The translations under genes were made by a program, and so were the position numbers. The notes under the pieces are model-generated. The model saw nothing but the letters and a program-made list of their open reading frames with translations. It did no database searches and was not told the origin of the DNA. From Archegozetes longisetosus (taxonomy: Eukaryota > Arthropoda > Arachnida > Sarcoptiformes > Trhypochthoniidae): DNA of 64,000 nucleotides. The stretch is from positions 7,488,001 through 7,552,000 of the forward strand of contig JAEMBT020000005.1 in NCBI GenBank assembly GCA_018873245.2, in the 5' to 3' direction. Positions 29,001 to 42,700 of this stretch are shown here, in pieces (within the stretch, counting starts at the first letter, position 1; each line of letters begins with the position of its first letter).

Positions 29001-30647
29001 TTTAAAATAAAGTTTAGAATTGAAACGAAACAATCAAGATATGATCCAACTCTAACTTGGGTAATAAGATTTCACGATAGATATCGTACTGCTTTTTAGT
29101 AATAAGATTTCTCTCTGGTCTTTCTATTCTATTGATTGTTTTAGATCAAATGTATGTTTCTTTAAGGTGAGTTTCGAAAAATAAGAATTATTATTTTGAC
29201 GACGAAGAATCATTAGCTACACCATCACTAATTTGCGTTGTTTCCAGTTACGAACCGGAAACTAGTACAAACTAGTTCAATCTAGCTGTACACGATATGA
29301 CTGATTTTCCTAGTTTTAACTAATTTTCCATCGTGATTATTTCCCTAATCTCTATTATTTGCGTGCATCGAAAGTTTATTTGCGATTCAAGTGATCACTT
29401 CATTTCAGATGTTAACGGTGCTCTCATTTTAAAGTATTTTTGATGAGCTGGTGAAGCAACAATACTTGAGGGGGAGAGAAATACGACTGAAGCTTCACTT
29501 CATTTACGTCTCAAATTAAAAATAAATAATTAATTATAATCGCACCTTTTAGTACTTTGAGTTCTTTACATCAATTCAAATAACACGAAACTTAAATTGA
29601 GATTGTCAAACTTTTGCAAACATTTCGATTAGTTCAAAACTTTAGTCGTCGTCGGCACAAAAACAAAAAATTTTTGTCTAATTATTTGGAATTTAACTGA
29701 AAGTATTAAAAGCTTAAACTGCAAACAAAAAGTCAAATGAGAAGTTGAAATGCTTTTGTATTGACCCAATTTACCACAAGTGTAGGTATCTTCTACTAAT
29801 TAATCCCTTCTCAAATAACTTTCGAAATGAAGTTACAGGGAAAAAATCAGTTTTGGTCGTTTCAGAACTTCTAGTAAGTTAATCAAAAGTATATTTAGCC
29901 ATCATCTCAATTAATTACTTCTACTAATAGTTTGTTAATATGTTTTCACTCTGATTGAATTTTGTGCGACGTCGTGGCTTCAATCCTACACTAACCATCA
30001 AAATCAAATAAGTGAGAGACACGACGATTCATTTAAGTCACTGGAATGAGAATCGGGTTTTTGGAAACCAATTATTATTATAACGTCCACATTAAGCATA
30101 GAATTATTGGCTTCAGTTTACGTTGCCTTAGAATGTATTAAATGATGGCAACGATCATCATTGATCTCGCAATGAATCGCAAACTCAGCAAATCCTTTAA
30201 ATCTTTAACTTTGTCAAAGCTTTCTTTCCTGTACAGTCTTTTTGTTTTTTATACTTATTTTCCTTCTATTTTATAGTGTATATAAGGACTGAGATTTATT
30301 AGTATTTGTAGTATTAAAGTTCGAAAGCTAACGAATATATATGCAACGAATACCTATAAGAAGCGTACGAACAGCAGTGTGAAGAAACGGTACAACTCGA
30401 GTTCGTTACATAGGCTTGCAATTTTTTTATTTGAAAACAGTTTCAACTTCATATAATAATTTCACAAATTTTCAATACATGTTAATATTGTTTAATTTCC
30501 AATTTACTTTGAAACAGTAATAATGCTCTTAATAAGAGTGAAGCAAAACTTTGAACTCTTTTTTAAGTTTATATACACTTGTACTGTTTCTTCACTCTAT
30601 TATTCACATACTTCATAGCAAAAAGCCAAAACAACAGAGAAGTCAAA

Positions 30648-30708
<61 letters not shown>

Positions 30709-33673
30709 TATATAAAAATATATAAAATCTTACCATATCGAAGCTATACTATAACTCAGCAAACTTAATATAGAAATATAGTAGATTTTGGGACATATTA
30801 CTGGTTTTTCATATTTTCATATCCTGTCATATTTTAGTTATTATTTATAGAAAAAAATGATTTTCTTTTATAACTCAAGGATCATATATTACTTTTCTAT
30901 TAAATGGCGGATTTTCTCCATTTCCCTTTCAATCCTATTCTATCCCTATATTCATATCAATTGAATAAATCTTTAAGAAAACCCAAACTTTTCTGTCAAT
31001 GTGTTATTTGTTAGATTATTAATATTGAGAGCCGTATTATAATTCATCAAAAATGAGCATTAAAACTGAACATTTGTTTATCTTGTTCAACATAAAGCCT
31101 GATATGTATAGCTTAAACTTTGTCAGAGGATCATATATTTTATTATTATTTCACTTAAGTTTACTCAATCTAATAAATCATTTGTTTATGAGTTTTACTT
31201 TTGATTTTACTACATTAAAACATTGATTTATTGCAAAGTGAGACCAAGTTTGGCCCTCCCTATACAAGTTTGACTTGTAATTGCTAATTATTTACATAAT
31301 TACCTGTTTTATTTATTGACCCATTTTTATTGCCTCTAAATTATTCATATGATAACGTAATTCGATACTGTAATCAGTTCATTTTTCGACTAGCTTTCAG
31401 CTTCTTTTCGATCTTATAAATCCTTTTAATATAACCATCAAAATAATTTGTGATAATCGTTTGCCAAAGACTAAATCATTGGTTATTTTCGATGAATAAG
31501 AAATAAAAAGGAAATAATCGTTAAATTTTAGTACACAATAAAATTGCTGACCATAACTGTCCTGAGGATGATTGGAACAAAATCTATCGTGCAACTGTTC
31601 AATTGTCAGACTGAAAAAATCTGAAGTTAACCAGAACTTTGAGAAAGCGCTTTCTTAATACAAAGAAAGAATTGATGACTAAGTTCGCTTTTATGCAATT
31701 TTATTTTTAACCCTTTAATAAGTTTCACAGAAATATGGTTCAGTATAAATCTTGCTGATATTCTGGTAAGCAAACAATGTTGTGAGCGTTTTTATCACTA
31801 TAAAAACTTGATCCTTATTTCCAAAGATATTGAAATTCTTTGTGCTCACATTACAATTCTCTGCATACATCCCTTAATCTATAAGAGTTTCGTAACATTT
31901 TGTTACTGAACAACACAAAGAGATAACTTTGGAGTCATTTTGAAGCCAAATAACTGTAATTTAAAGGAGAATTGATAGCATGTATAGTGTAGTGTTCGCT
32001 AAGAATAAATTTGATGACTTTCTCTTTATGAATCAATCAAAAACTATTATTTTCATTAAAAACTTGAGCCTGCCTTCAGTTAATGCCTTATTCTGTCCTC
32101 CTTTTAACTGCCTGTATGTCTCAAAGATCATTATTTGAATTCTCTCTTCAATATCAACTTGGAGATGGTGAAGATGGATGAAAGTTTTTATTCACTTCTT
32201 TTTTTCCGTTGGTTATGTTCACGATTTTTCTGCGAATTGTGTTATTTTGCGGAAAACAATTTCTTCTCTCTTTCAAATAGTAAACCAATTTTTATTCTTC
32301 ATTATTACCTTCCTCTTTATATATCCTTTTATTCTTCATCACTCTATGATTCCTTTGCCAACTTCTGCCTCATTAGTCGATGCCTTAGAATTGTTTGCGA
32401 GGCATGCAGAGAGATATAGATATATATATATATATATAGTAGAACTAACTCTCATGAAGGGATGTGCCACACATTCAATAGATTATGTTTGCCGTTCAGG
32501 TCTTTTTGTTTGGTAAAAGTCACAAATGTTATGAAATTTTTTGATAGAAAGGCTGTATCGCCTTTGGCTCTATTTTTAATACTTGTATAGTTGAGTTCGA
32601 CTTTTCCACTAAATTTTGATGATTGTCCGTTAAGAGTTGACAATTCTCTATACGGAAGTATGCTCTTATTGAATTACAAAAAACTTCAAGTATTTGTGGC
32701 CAGACTCAGATTCAATTTGAAGCCATGCACTAAAAATCATACTCTTGTAAATTCAATATCGGTTGCGCTGTTATTATTTGAAAAAATTTAGGAGAAGTGT
32801 TCGCAAACAAAAAGCCCATTATTTTTAAAGTTCATGAAAGCAAACCCTTAATTGAGAGAAAAAACATTCCAGTAAACTATGGTTAATAGTAGAAAACTGC
32901 CTCTTTTCATTATGTTTATAAATATTGTTAAGTAAAATACACAAATCAAGTTAGAAAAGTACTCATTCTTTCTCCTCATCAACTCAAATCAAGACAAACT
33001 TTAGATTTGATGTGATGTTAGTCTTAGTTTGGAAAATTATTCGCCATAAGTATTGAGAATAAGGACAACAATTAATTACTGTGGGAAACATAGCCGTTAG
33101 GTCTAGCTCTACAGCTATTTCCAGAGAGAAAAATTCAATTACCAAGACAAATATTAAATTATATAAAATTTATATCGCTTTGAATCAGTTTCAATTCATT
33201 ATTAATCGAATTTTCTTATGGAAGCAATTAATTATTCATATCTAACTACTATATTGAATTTAATGTGCATAACAGAGTTGTATAGCTTTATGCTATGCAA
33301 ACTCTATTCTTAAACTATGCACTAAACGCATATTAAATATTGTTCCAGTTCATGACTACACTATTTTATTGTAATTTCAACACATTATTTTAAATTAATG
33401 CAACTATTTTTCATCTTAAATATACATTCGCATAATTTAAGTTTCATTTCGATGTGTTTCATAATGTTCTTGCTCCCAAACTCATTTTCATCTTATGTGC
33501 ACTTTTTTTACTCCACTTCAACAGCGCTACTGATATGTGATTTGAATGCACGCATTGCTCTTGATTTATGTTCTTATGTGCTTTAAGATGTGCTGCCATA
33601 TCATCCTCACGCCAGAAATGCTGATCCATTTTCTTTTGCCTTCGGAGATCAAAGGAGTTTTTTCATTCTAAAG

Positions 33674-33726
<53 letters not shown>

Positions 33727-36700
33727 ATGTCGAGAGTTAAGCATCCAATTGGGTCGTATATAAGTAGCAGCAATCCCCTAAATGTTTATGCAATCATCAA
33801 TATGGAAAACATGAACTCAAAATTTAATCTTCACTACTCTAACCAATTCACGTGTCCGCCATTCATACTTTTCTCTCTTTTCAATTTAAAACTCTATTTA
33901 AGCCATGTTTTTCACAAAGTTTAGTTATCTTTTTAGTACAAAAAATATCTCTAATCAAAACTTTTTGAAGAAATTTGTGTTGAAGTGAAAAAATGTTTTG
34001 ATTACTTACTGATTGACCAACTATTAGATATAACAAAGTTAGATTCAAATAGAGCACTGTTAATGATGCATTTGTCTTAAAATGAAACAAAGCTCTATTC
34101 AATTTCTTGATTAATTGTTTAGGGAAAGAAAAGCATTTTTTCTAAAGTTTAACTCCCAAAATACTACTTAAGGGAAATGTTTGGTTCTCGAAAAAGTCAA
34201 AAATTGGACTTTTTATTCGTGTTAACATCTGGAGAATTCATATATTCTCTTAAGAATGAAAATCAGTTTAGTGTGAACTACATTACAGATACACGAAAGT
34301 ATTTTTCCGTCGAGGAAGATAGAAAAAAGATAAATGATTTTTAAAAATATAAAGTGATTCTTTAGAATTGTTTAAAATGAAAAATTTGTATGCTCTCAAG
34401 AGTACTAAAATGTTTCTGAGTAGTAAATTGTCAAAAAGTGCTCTAGTCTGGATTAGATTCAGTATCACAGCTTCAAATCCTATTATGAATGTTTTAATTT
34501 CATCAAGTTCAATCAAGTCAAGATCGAGTTAAATATTTTTAGACTTAGAACTAATTTATACATGTGATCAAATCCTAAAAATGACTCGTTATGCAAGTGA
34601 GCAAAGAACAAATAAAGGACTCCAAAAAATGATAAGTATGTACAAGTTATGATGGCTAACAAATCTGAAGAATAATTATGTTTAGCTGTTAAGAAACATC
34701 GATTGACTGTTTGCATGTTTGGATGAGTTTATTTATATAGCAATCAACTACTCTGTAATATACTAGTGAGTGAAGCGATAACATCAAACATATTATTAGT
34801 TCTCATAAGTAGATCTAAAAGAACTAGCTCTGCGCGTAATGCAGGTAAAGATGCTTTAGGGCTATCAATATATCAATCGAAATAAAACTTCACTAATTTA
34901 CCAGAACCTCTAGTATTCCGAATACATTTCAGTTGAGTTGATTGAAGTAAATAAGTTTCCTTACTCTAATCACTATTCCAGTGATAACATGTGGTGTTTG
35001 CATATCGTTATACTTCAAATAAAATGCAAATAATCACTAAAATCTAAACTTTCAAATCCAAACCTACAAAAACTAAATTATAGTGTGCTCAACTTGTTAA
35101 TTTGTTCAATATTATGTGATTTATGTAACGTCAATCCAATTGCAATTTTTTGAAAAATGGCACAATTTCAGAACTAATTGAAATCGTATCTCAGTATTTA
35201 ATTGTTATTTAAGCTATTAATCAATTAAAATAAATCAAGCCTTAAAATGAAACTTTTCATTAATAATCTCAAATAGTTTCGAAACTGGAATTTTAACATT
35301 TAGAAAATCTACGATAATTAAAAATAACTTTTTAAAAACCTAATCTGAATTAGAACTTGAATTTTCCAAATATTTGCGATACTTGAAGATGAGAAACGGC
35401 ACAAATAGAACCAAGACTGCCAACAAATTGAAAAAGCCGAACAAGGAACTTCCAGTCATAACAAGAGGTGATTCAAAAATAGTCAAATTTGAATCACGGT
35501 TTCTAGTATTTCTTCGAGTTCTTTGAGTTGACACATAGCTCTGGTTCTTGTATGTTTCATCTTTGGTTTCATAATCAAAATAATTCATCGAATCTTCTTC
35601 ATTGCCCAAATTAGAGTTAGGAAAGTAATCAAAGTCTTCACCTTCCGCCTCATTAGTCGAATTGGCTTGAAAATTTGCTAATTTGGGTATAGTTTCAGGT
35701 CTCGATTTTTTAGGTATCGATTTGCTTTTACTGAAAGCTTCCCACCATTTTCACTGGTTCGACGACCAATACATTTGGGAGCCTTTGGCTCAAGAGTTAA
35801 CTCTGCTACAGAAACACCAAGAACTCGAGACATTCTCCTTGTGACCATCTTATGAGTTGAGAGATCTGCATATGTGTCCTTTATGTTCAGATTTGGTTCT
35901 TCTGATTTTTTTCGATCTCTTATTTGCTTTTGTTCGCCAATCCTTTAGTGAGTATCTCCACTACAAGTCTGATTGTCATCTAATTCTGCGCTTACATTAC
36001 TTTTCTTTGCTCTCATTCGAGTATAAAGCGGCGTTGCCGATTCTTCTTGTTTTTCTACCATTTCTGAGTGTATCTTTTAACTATAACTATTTTCATAAGA
36101 AATTTTGACGCAACTTTTGTTTCAACCAATTGATTCGTGATTTAAAATGAATTTTTAAAATTATTTTAATTTTAAAGGCGAGTAACAATGTTGAACTTCT
36201 GCAAGTACCTTGGTGTATCAGTTAAATTTACTTTAAGTTTAAAATTTTATGCCAGCATTGCATTTATTTCAGTCAAGCGTTGTATTATAAAAAAAACAAC
36301 AATGATTATTATAGCTCGAGATAATTTAATATTTATAACTAAATCTACTCTTTGGCTTGAAAAGGATGAAAAGATTTTTTGGTTGCCCCGATCAATATTT
36401 AGTCAGCTCAATAAGAATAATCATTGTTTGGCAAATCACACGCCATATTCAACCTCAAAGAAATCTATTTCTTATTACTATAGTGCATATTCCAACCTAA
36501 ATGGCATGTGATTTCGGTTATTGAGTTTTAATTAAAGTTTTTATCCTCTATCAAAAGGAACAAAATTAATGTAAATGAATGCGATCGCATTCCAGCAATG
36601 CATTGTTAACTCTTCTTCTCTGTCATTTTTAAGTCAATCGTGAAATAAAATGTTTTCAAAACAGAATTGCAAAGAAGAACAGTAACAATGAGGATAGATT

Positions 36701-39700
36701 TAGTGGCCAACTGTGAATGCAATAAGATGAGATAATATAATAAAACAAATGATTTGAAGACTTAAATTTGACGTTGAACTCAAAAGCAAGTTAAAAATTC
36801 ATAAGTTTAATACGTGAAGAGACAATTGCATTCATGCATATATTGAAAGGTTGTGAAACATGGAAGATTCTTAACGCTTATTTTATATTCTGGATAATAT
36901 TCTCATGACAAAAATATTTCATTCATGCTGTATATTAACAGCCCTAACTGACTTTAACTGTCTTCACAGATATTTAATTCCGTCAAACCCCTTTCAGCTT
37001 TCGTTGAGTAAACTTTTTAGAGATCAAACTTATATTGTGAGCATTTGAACGAAAAATATCATTTCTTAGAAAACTCGAGGGCATTTACAAAACTGCTTTG
37101 GATAAAATTGGGCATAATTTTAATTTACTCTGAGAACATACAAAACTGACGATAAGAGGCACTATCTGAAAGTTGGTTTAAACCTGACGATAATAAAGTA
37201 AAAGATATCATACTCGATATCAAATTCTGCTACACTATCATCTTTCTGTTGAAAGAAACTCATTATGATTGAATCTATTTGTATAAATATCAATATATCT
37301 TTTGATCCAATATTTTCAATGACATATTATTTCATAAGAAGTTTTTCTCTGCCTAAAGGAAACTATTTTCATGCAAACAAGTCTAGGGCTAACCATTTTT
37401 CAGGCAAATCGCTTTCAGGCGGAAGCATTAGCTTTCAAGCCAACAAAAATATTTTCCACTCATTGAATTTTTTCGCAATAAAATTAGCATAAGATAATGA
37501 AAATAAATCAAAAATAATTTTAGATCATTCCATATGAAAGAAAGTTTGGAGTTTTATGTTTGCAAAGAGAAGTTTCGATAACGGGTATTTATGAGATTAC
37601 TTTTATATTGACTATTGCTTTTGATATGCTTTTCACGAGCTAAAGCCTGCATTTCTCAAAATAAGTTTCATTCATTGCCAAAAAGTTTTTTTTACAATAT
37701 TTCAACTACTTTTACTGGAAAAATACTATCACTTTAGCAGTACTGTTACTAACTTAAACCAGTTTTTTATATTTGTTTCTTTAAGAACTTCTAAGGCATA
37801 AATTTAAAGGGTTTCGCAATTCAGGTTTAGCAAAACAAAGCTATTAGTAATTCATTGGTTGAACAATTCGAGAAATCGTACGAGATAGATACGATGCAGG
37901 CATGGTCAGTGCTAGGTGAAGAGGACAATATTTGTGGTTTCTATTTTTTAAACTTATTTCATTACTGGCAATAAGTGAAACGAAAAATACTGGAGTCAGT
38001 TATGCGTTTGTATTGATCTGATGGTTTTCAAATATACTTCAGATAATTTAGAGTATTAAAATATGTTCTCATTTCTTGCTCTTAGGATGGAATGCATTAT
38101 CATCGAAATAGTACCACATTCTGCAGATTGAGCTGTCTTTTATTCTTATAATTCAATTCTATTTTGTTTTTTCCTTTTTTTCTAACATGGAATGTATGAT
38201 TAGGCTTTAGTTTATGGTCTACAACAACACTGTAGAAGAGAATTTACAAAACCAATTTTCGTCAGAGAATAAAGTCGTATTTGTACTCTATGGTATACTA
38301 TACTTTCGATATCGTCAATTTTCTACTAAGAAATATATATATATATTGATAATACTTTCCTTTAGCTTTTAAAGCATTGTTGGTGAAAATACAAAATATA
38401 ATTATTATTTTGCACATATTTTATAGATAGCTAAAAAGTTAATATTTGACTTTTCACATTTGTTTGCAAGGAGAATTAAAGCTATGACAAAGAGCTTGAA
38501 TAAAAGTTAAATTTGATGCATGGTTCAACATAAGTATCACAAACACTTGTTCTATACAAACTAATATACAAATAGCTATTTTAAGCTAAAAATGTTCAAC
38601 TTTCTCTCTTGTTATCATAGCGAACGAGTGTTTATTAAATGTGATTTGAATAATAATAAATACTATCCGAAGTTTTGTTTAATAATAATTTTATTATAAT
38701 GTGAGTCGTCAGTATCGGACACGAACACCTACTTGTATATGCATAGAAAACCAATACTAAAATATATAATTCAGAGTCGGTCCATCCCTTATGCAATATT
38801 TGAGTCGTTGCTCACTTGTAAGTTGTGTTGGTTTGCATAAGATTTGTCTAACAAAAAAGCCATTGATTTAGTTATGGATTTTTCACAACTCAGACAAGAC
38901 AGCAAACTAGAAAGCATTAAAGCGTTTCCCTCTGTCTGTTGTGCTCTTCTTTTATAAACGACGAATGACAGGCTTTGCAATAAAGTTAAGATTACTGATA
39001 AATCAAGCATATAATCCTTCCTATTTAGCACTGGATCACTGACTCTTATCTTCGCTAATATTTATTTGGATCCAGAAAAAACAGGCAGCTTTATCAGTGA
39101 AAAAAAACTAAATTTATCGCTTTTATTTTCATTATTCGATAAATTATTTATTATTATTTCTCAATTCCAATAAGAAAAAGTGATTCTCATAACGAGATAA
39201 TCAATTAATAAATCGTAATTTTTTCTGTATTATTTTCTCTGGTCTCATAAAAACTATTGATTTTCTATCTATTAGGGTCATCATCGTCTTCTACATCCAG
39301 ATTTGTAGCTAAATACCCAGTTCTGGTTTTCATTCATGGAGAATCATACGAATCGGGAAATGGAAACTCTTTTGACGCAAGTTTATTAGCTAGCTTTGGT
39401 CAAGTCATTGTTGTCACTCTTAATTACAGACTTGGAGTATTTGGTATGAATCAAATCATAACAATTTAATCCTGATTTTAAACTTACAATAGTCTTCATA
39501 TAATTGAACGTCCGATCGCTATCTTTATCCTATTGAGTAAATCAGTGGCGAGTCACATAAAATCAAAACACTTTAATTAACATAACAAAGTGTTACTTAT
39601 TTGATTGAGAATTGAGTTCAAGTTAATAATGGACAAGAGAGACATGAAGGATGAAAGCGAAAAGAAAACATTGTCTAGATTGTCAAAACTAATAAAAGAG

Positions 39701-42700
39701 CGATTGGGATGTGAGCCGAATAAAGAGAAAACTGTCACAAAGATCTAACTGACATACAATGTTTTTTACGCAAAAACAATAACTTTGTTGAATAAACGAT
39801 GCGAACTTGGGCCAATCTCGTCTTTATAGTCGGCTAATGTCTCGCTTATAGTAATTGAAAACTTATTGGTTTTGTCTGATACGTCTGGCTGTCTCTGTTT
39901 TCTAATGAATTTCATGTTAAATACAAATCATTACACTTTATGGTAGTATCTCGAGATCAGACATCAATTACTGAATATGTTTGATACAAATGGATATTGC
40001 TCTATCTCTTTGATCGAATAACAGAAATGAATTTAATTAAGTTTTTATTATTATCTAATGATAGGTTAGTAAAATTGCTTGGGTAAAGTATAAAAAGTTC
40101 GAGACACTAGTTAAAGTCACGTAGAACAGTAATCGTTCTCTTTATTCAGTATTAACATTTTCAACTGCAATAACATTTCAAAAGTTGAATGCCCCTCTCA
40201 TTTCTAAACTGCTTCGAAGGAGAAAGAAGTCTAACTATCAAACTTTTTTAAAATCTATACTTCGATCAACTTCTAATGACTTTAGAAGAAACTGTTGATT
40301 AAGCGTGTCTAAAGCCTACAAACTAAGAATTCTTTCAGTATTTCGATCAAATAAAGATTTATATAAGAATGAGACGATTTTCTGTCTGCATATTATAACA
40401 AATTTACTCAACTCTATTGATCGCTGAAAGAAAAGTATTTGATTGAATATAATAGTAATCTTGAAGAACAAAAAATTGGATTTAGTCCAGAGATAAAATA
40501 CAACTACGTAGCTATTAAGCTATTCTTCAACATAAATTCGGGGAACCACTTCTATTTCAGTTAAACATTGAATAACTTTACTTTGAAGCATAAAATACGG
40601 CGTAAAATCATTAAAAACTGACTTAATAAAAAAAAGTTTAAAAGTGCACACTTCAGAGCCCTAAATAATTTATTTCGACATAGGCTCAGTTAGGCCCAAG
40701 CTCAAATCTTGAGCCTGTTGAGCCTCTGTATGGAAATTTCATCAACAGAGTGATAATTTGATATTCGTACAAATACAATTGTTACTAAGCGTATACTTAG
40801 ATTTCGTTCTTACCTAATATAGTAGAGCAGAAAATCTATATAGCTTGTCTTTAAATTGGGACATTACAATCACTCAATGCAATGCAATTCCAGCTCAAAT
40901 TTCTCTTATTAAAAATCAGTCTATATTCAGTTTTCGGTTAGTCTTGAGAAATGAAATGTTTACTTTAAATGATTTTTATTGTCATAATTGTTATGATATT
41001 AAGAGACTTTTTCAATAAGTGATAAGGGCAAAATTCAAGCTAAGTTAGCTTAGTCGAGGGTTAAGATGAAAGTGACGCCGGAGACATAACTATAGTTGAA
41101 TAGTCTCAAACTTTCAAGCGATAAATCCAAATATAAAAGTTGTGATAAAAAATGTAACAAATTAATTTTCGGAAATGTATTGAAAGCATTGTAGCAAGTG
41201 TCATAAAATAGTTGAAATGAGTTAAATAACTGAATCAGTTGTGGCAAGTGATAAACGTTTTCCTTAAAGCAAGTCATATCATAACAAAGGGAAGAAATAG
41301 ATTATCTAATAATTCAATAAGAAGTGCTATCTGTTTGAGTCGATCTTTTATTTGTTTTGATTAAGGTGTTCGCATTTGTAATATTTGACGTTTATCTTAA
41401 TTCAATATTACTGTATTAAACAGATAAACAAAAACTTTGAACCACTGTTATACTTGCATTTTATACTAGTATCTAGATCACATAATCTAAGTATACGTTT
41501 TACTATTATCTTCCAAAAGTTCAAGTTATACTATTATCAATAAAAGTAAGTAAAAAAGGGCTTCAACGTTTTGAATGCAAAATTCAATTTGATATCTAAA
41601 TGCTAGGCTGAAGGCTGAGACTCAAGCCTTTGAGGCTCAAGTTGAGTGAAAATGAGCCTATGTCTATCATTATTCATAATGATCCGTTTCATTGAAAGCT
41701 ATTTCAATCGATAGTGTCATATTAGGTCAGAATAGTGTATCCTAAGGCTGATTCTCATGTATCAAAGTTTGCAGTTGTATTTTGCAGTAGAAACAGTACA
41801 ATGCAATACGAGATTTAAAGATTGATCAAGACCTGCTTTATTTTTAGTCTCTAAGCGATGTGTTTCGCAAAAATCTGAAATATCTCTGAAGCTTTCTTTG
41901 GAAAGGCTGTTGGAGATTGATGGAAAAATTTTAGACAGAAAAACGATAGAGATGTAGCAAGCAAAGTAAAATAGTAGTAACTTTTATGATAGACAATTGC
42001 TCACTAATCGAATCTTGTTAGATTTCTAACTTTTGCAGTAAAAATATCTATCAATATAATCATAATATGATTAATGTGTTTGCATTCATTCAAGCTTAAC
42101 ATAAATATCTTCCAATTGCTCTTTGAAATACCAGATCATTTCTTACTGAGGATTCTTATTCCATATTCTAATATATTTGGTTAATCTAAATGTGAACAAT
42201 GATTGTTTTTGCTGTTATGAGGGTATGATGCAAGAAAAAAGTAAAAATTGGTTTTCCAATAAATTGGTTCAGTGTTTGCAGTAGAAATCAAAACTAATAG
42301 AAAAGAAAATAGACTTATCAAATCTAGTTTTTTATAACTAGAAAAGGAGTTAAGTCATATAATTGTTGATATTGTTAAACAATAATAGAGTATTTATTAC
42401 CCACATAAATCTTTTCCTTTCATGTCTATATGAATCATTTAGTCAAGATTGATGCCGCTTTCAAATAAATTCACAAATTACTGCGTGCTTTAGAAAAAGT
42501 AGACACATTTTCAATGCTCAAAAGTTAATTAGCTATCAAACAACTCCTCCTGCAAACAATTAATTGCTAACAATTTGAAGCATCCAAATTGATTTTATTT
42601 TTCAAGTCGAGTGAGCTTAACGCAAGCTGAACAAGTACTGCTCACATTTATGTATACACGTTGTATAGCCTCACTTTTTTCAATTTAGTAATCGTACAAT

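Larger units (their letters stand above)
22756..39275 (+). other. Neuroligin intron 1 (16.5 kb)
   Basis: The donor is GTAAG and the acceptor TATTAG. Protein homology runs straight from [10 protein letters not shown] to the Ser-run and [14 protein letters not shown], so no coding exon appears to be missing. The intron holds four purine or pyrimidine dinucleotide tracts, short (AT)n runs at 32420-32438 and 38333-38346, and a possible nested minus-strand gene at 35340-36061. The rest is AT-rich with no feature I can support. Confidence 0.85.

Noticed and set aside
30279-30287. TATATAAGG resembling a TATA box inside neuroligin intron 1
   Set aside because: TATA-like strings are common at this base composition and no exon follows on either strand.
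32135-32791. Several overlapping open frames of 60-110 codons
   Set aside because: Rich in Phe, Ser and Ile with no homology. They overlap an (AT)n run and each other, as expected for chance frames.
36188-36511. 107-codon plus-strand open frame
   Set aside because: Composition is typical of chance AT-rich frames (Ile/Phe/Lys/Ser), with no domain, signal or splice context. It overlaps only the far upstream side of the minus-strand candidate.
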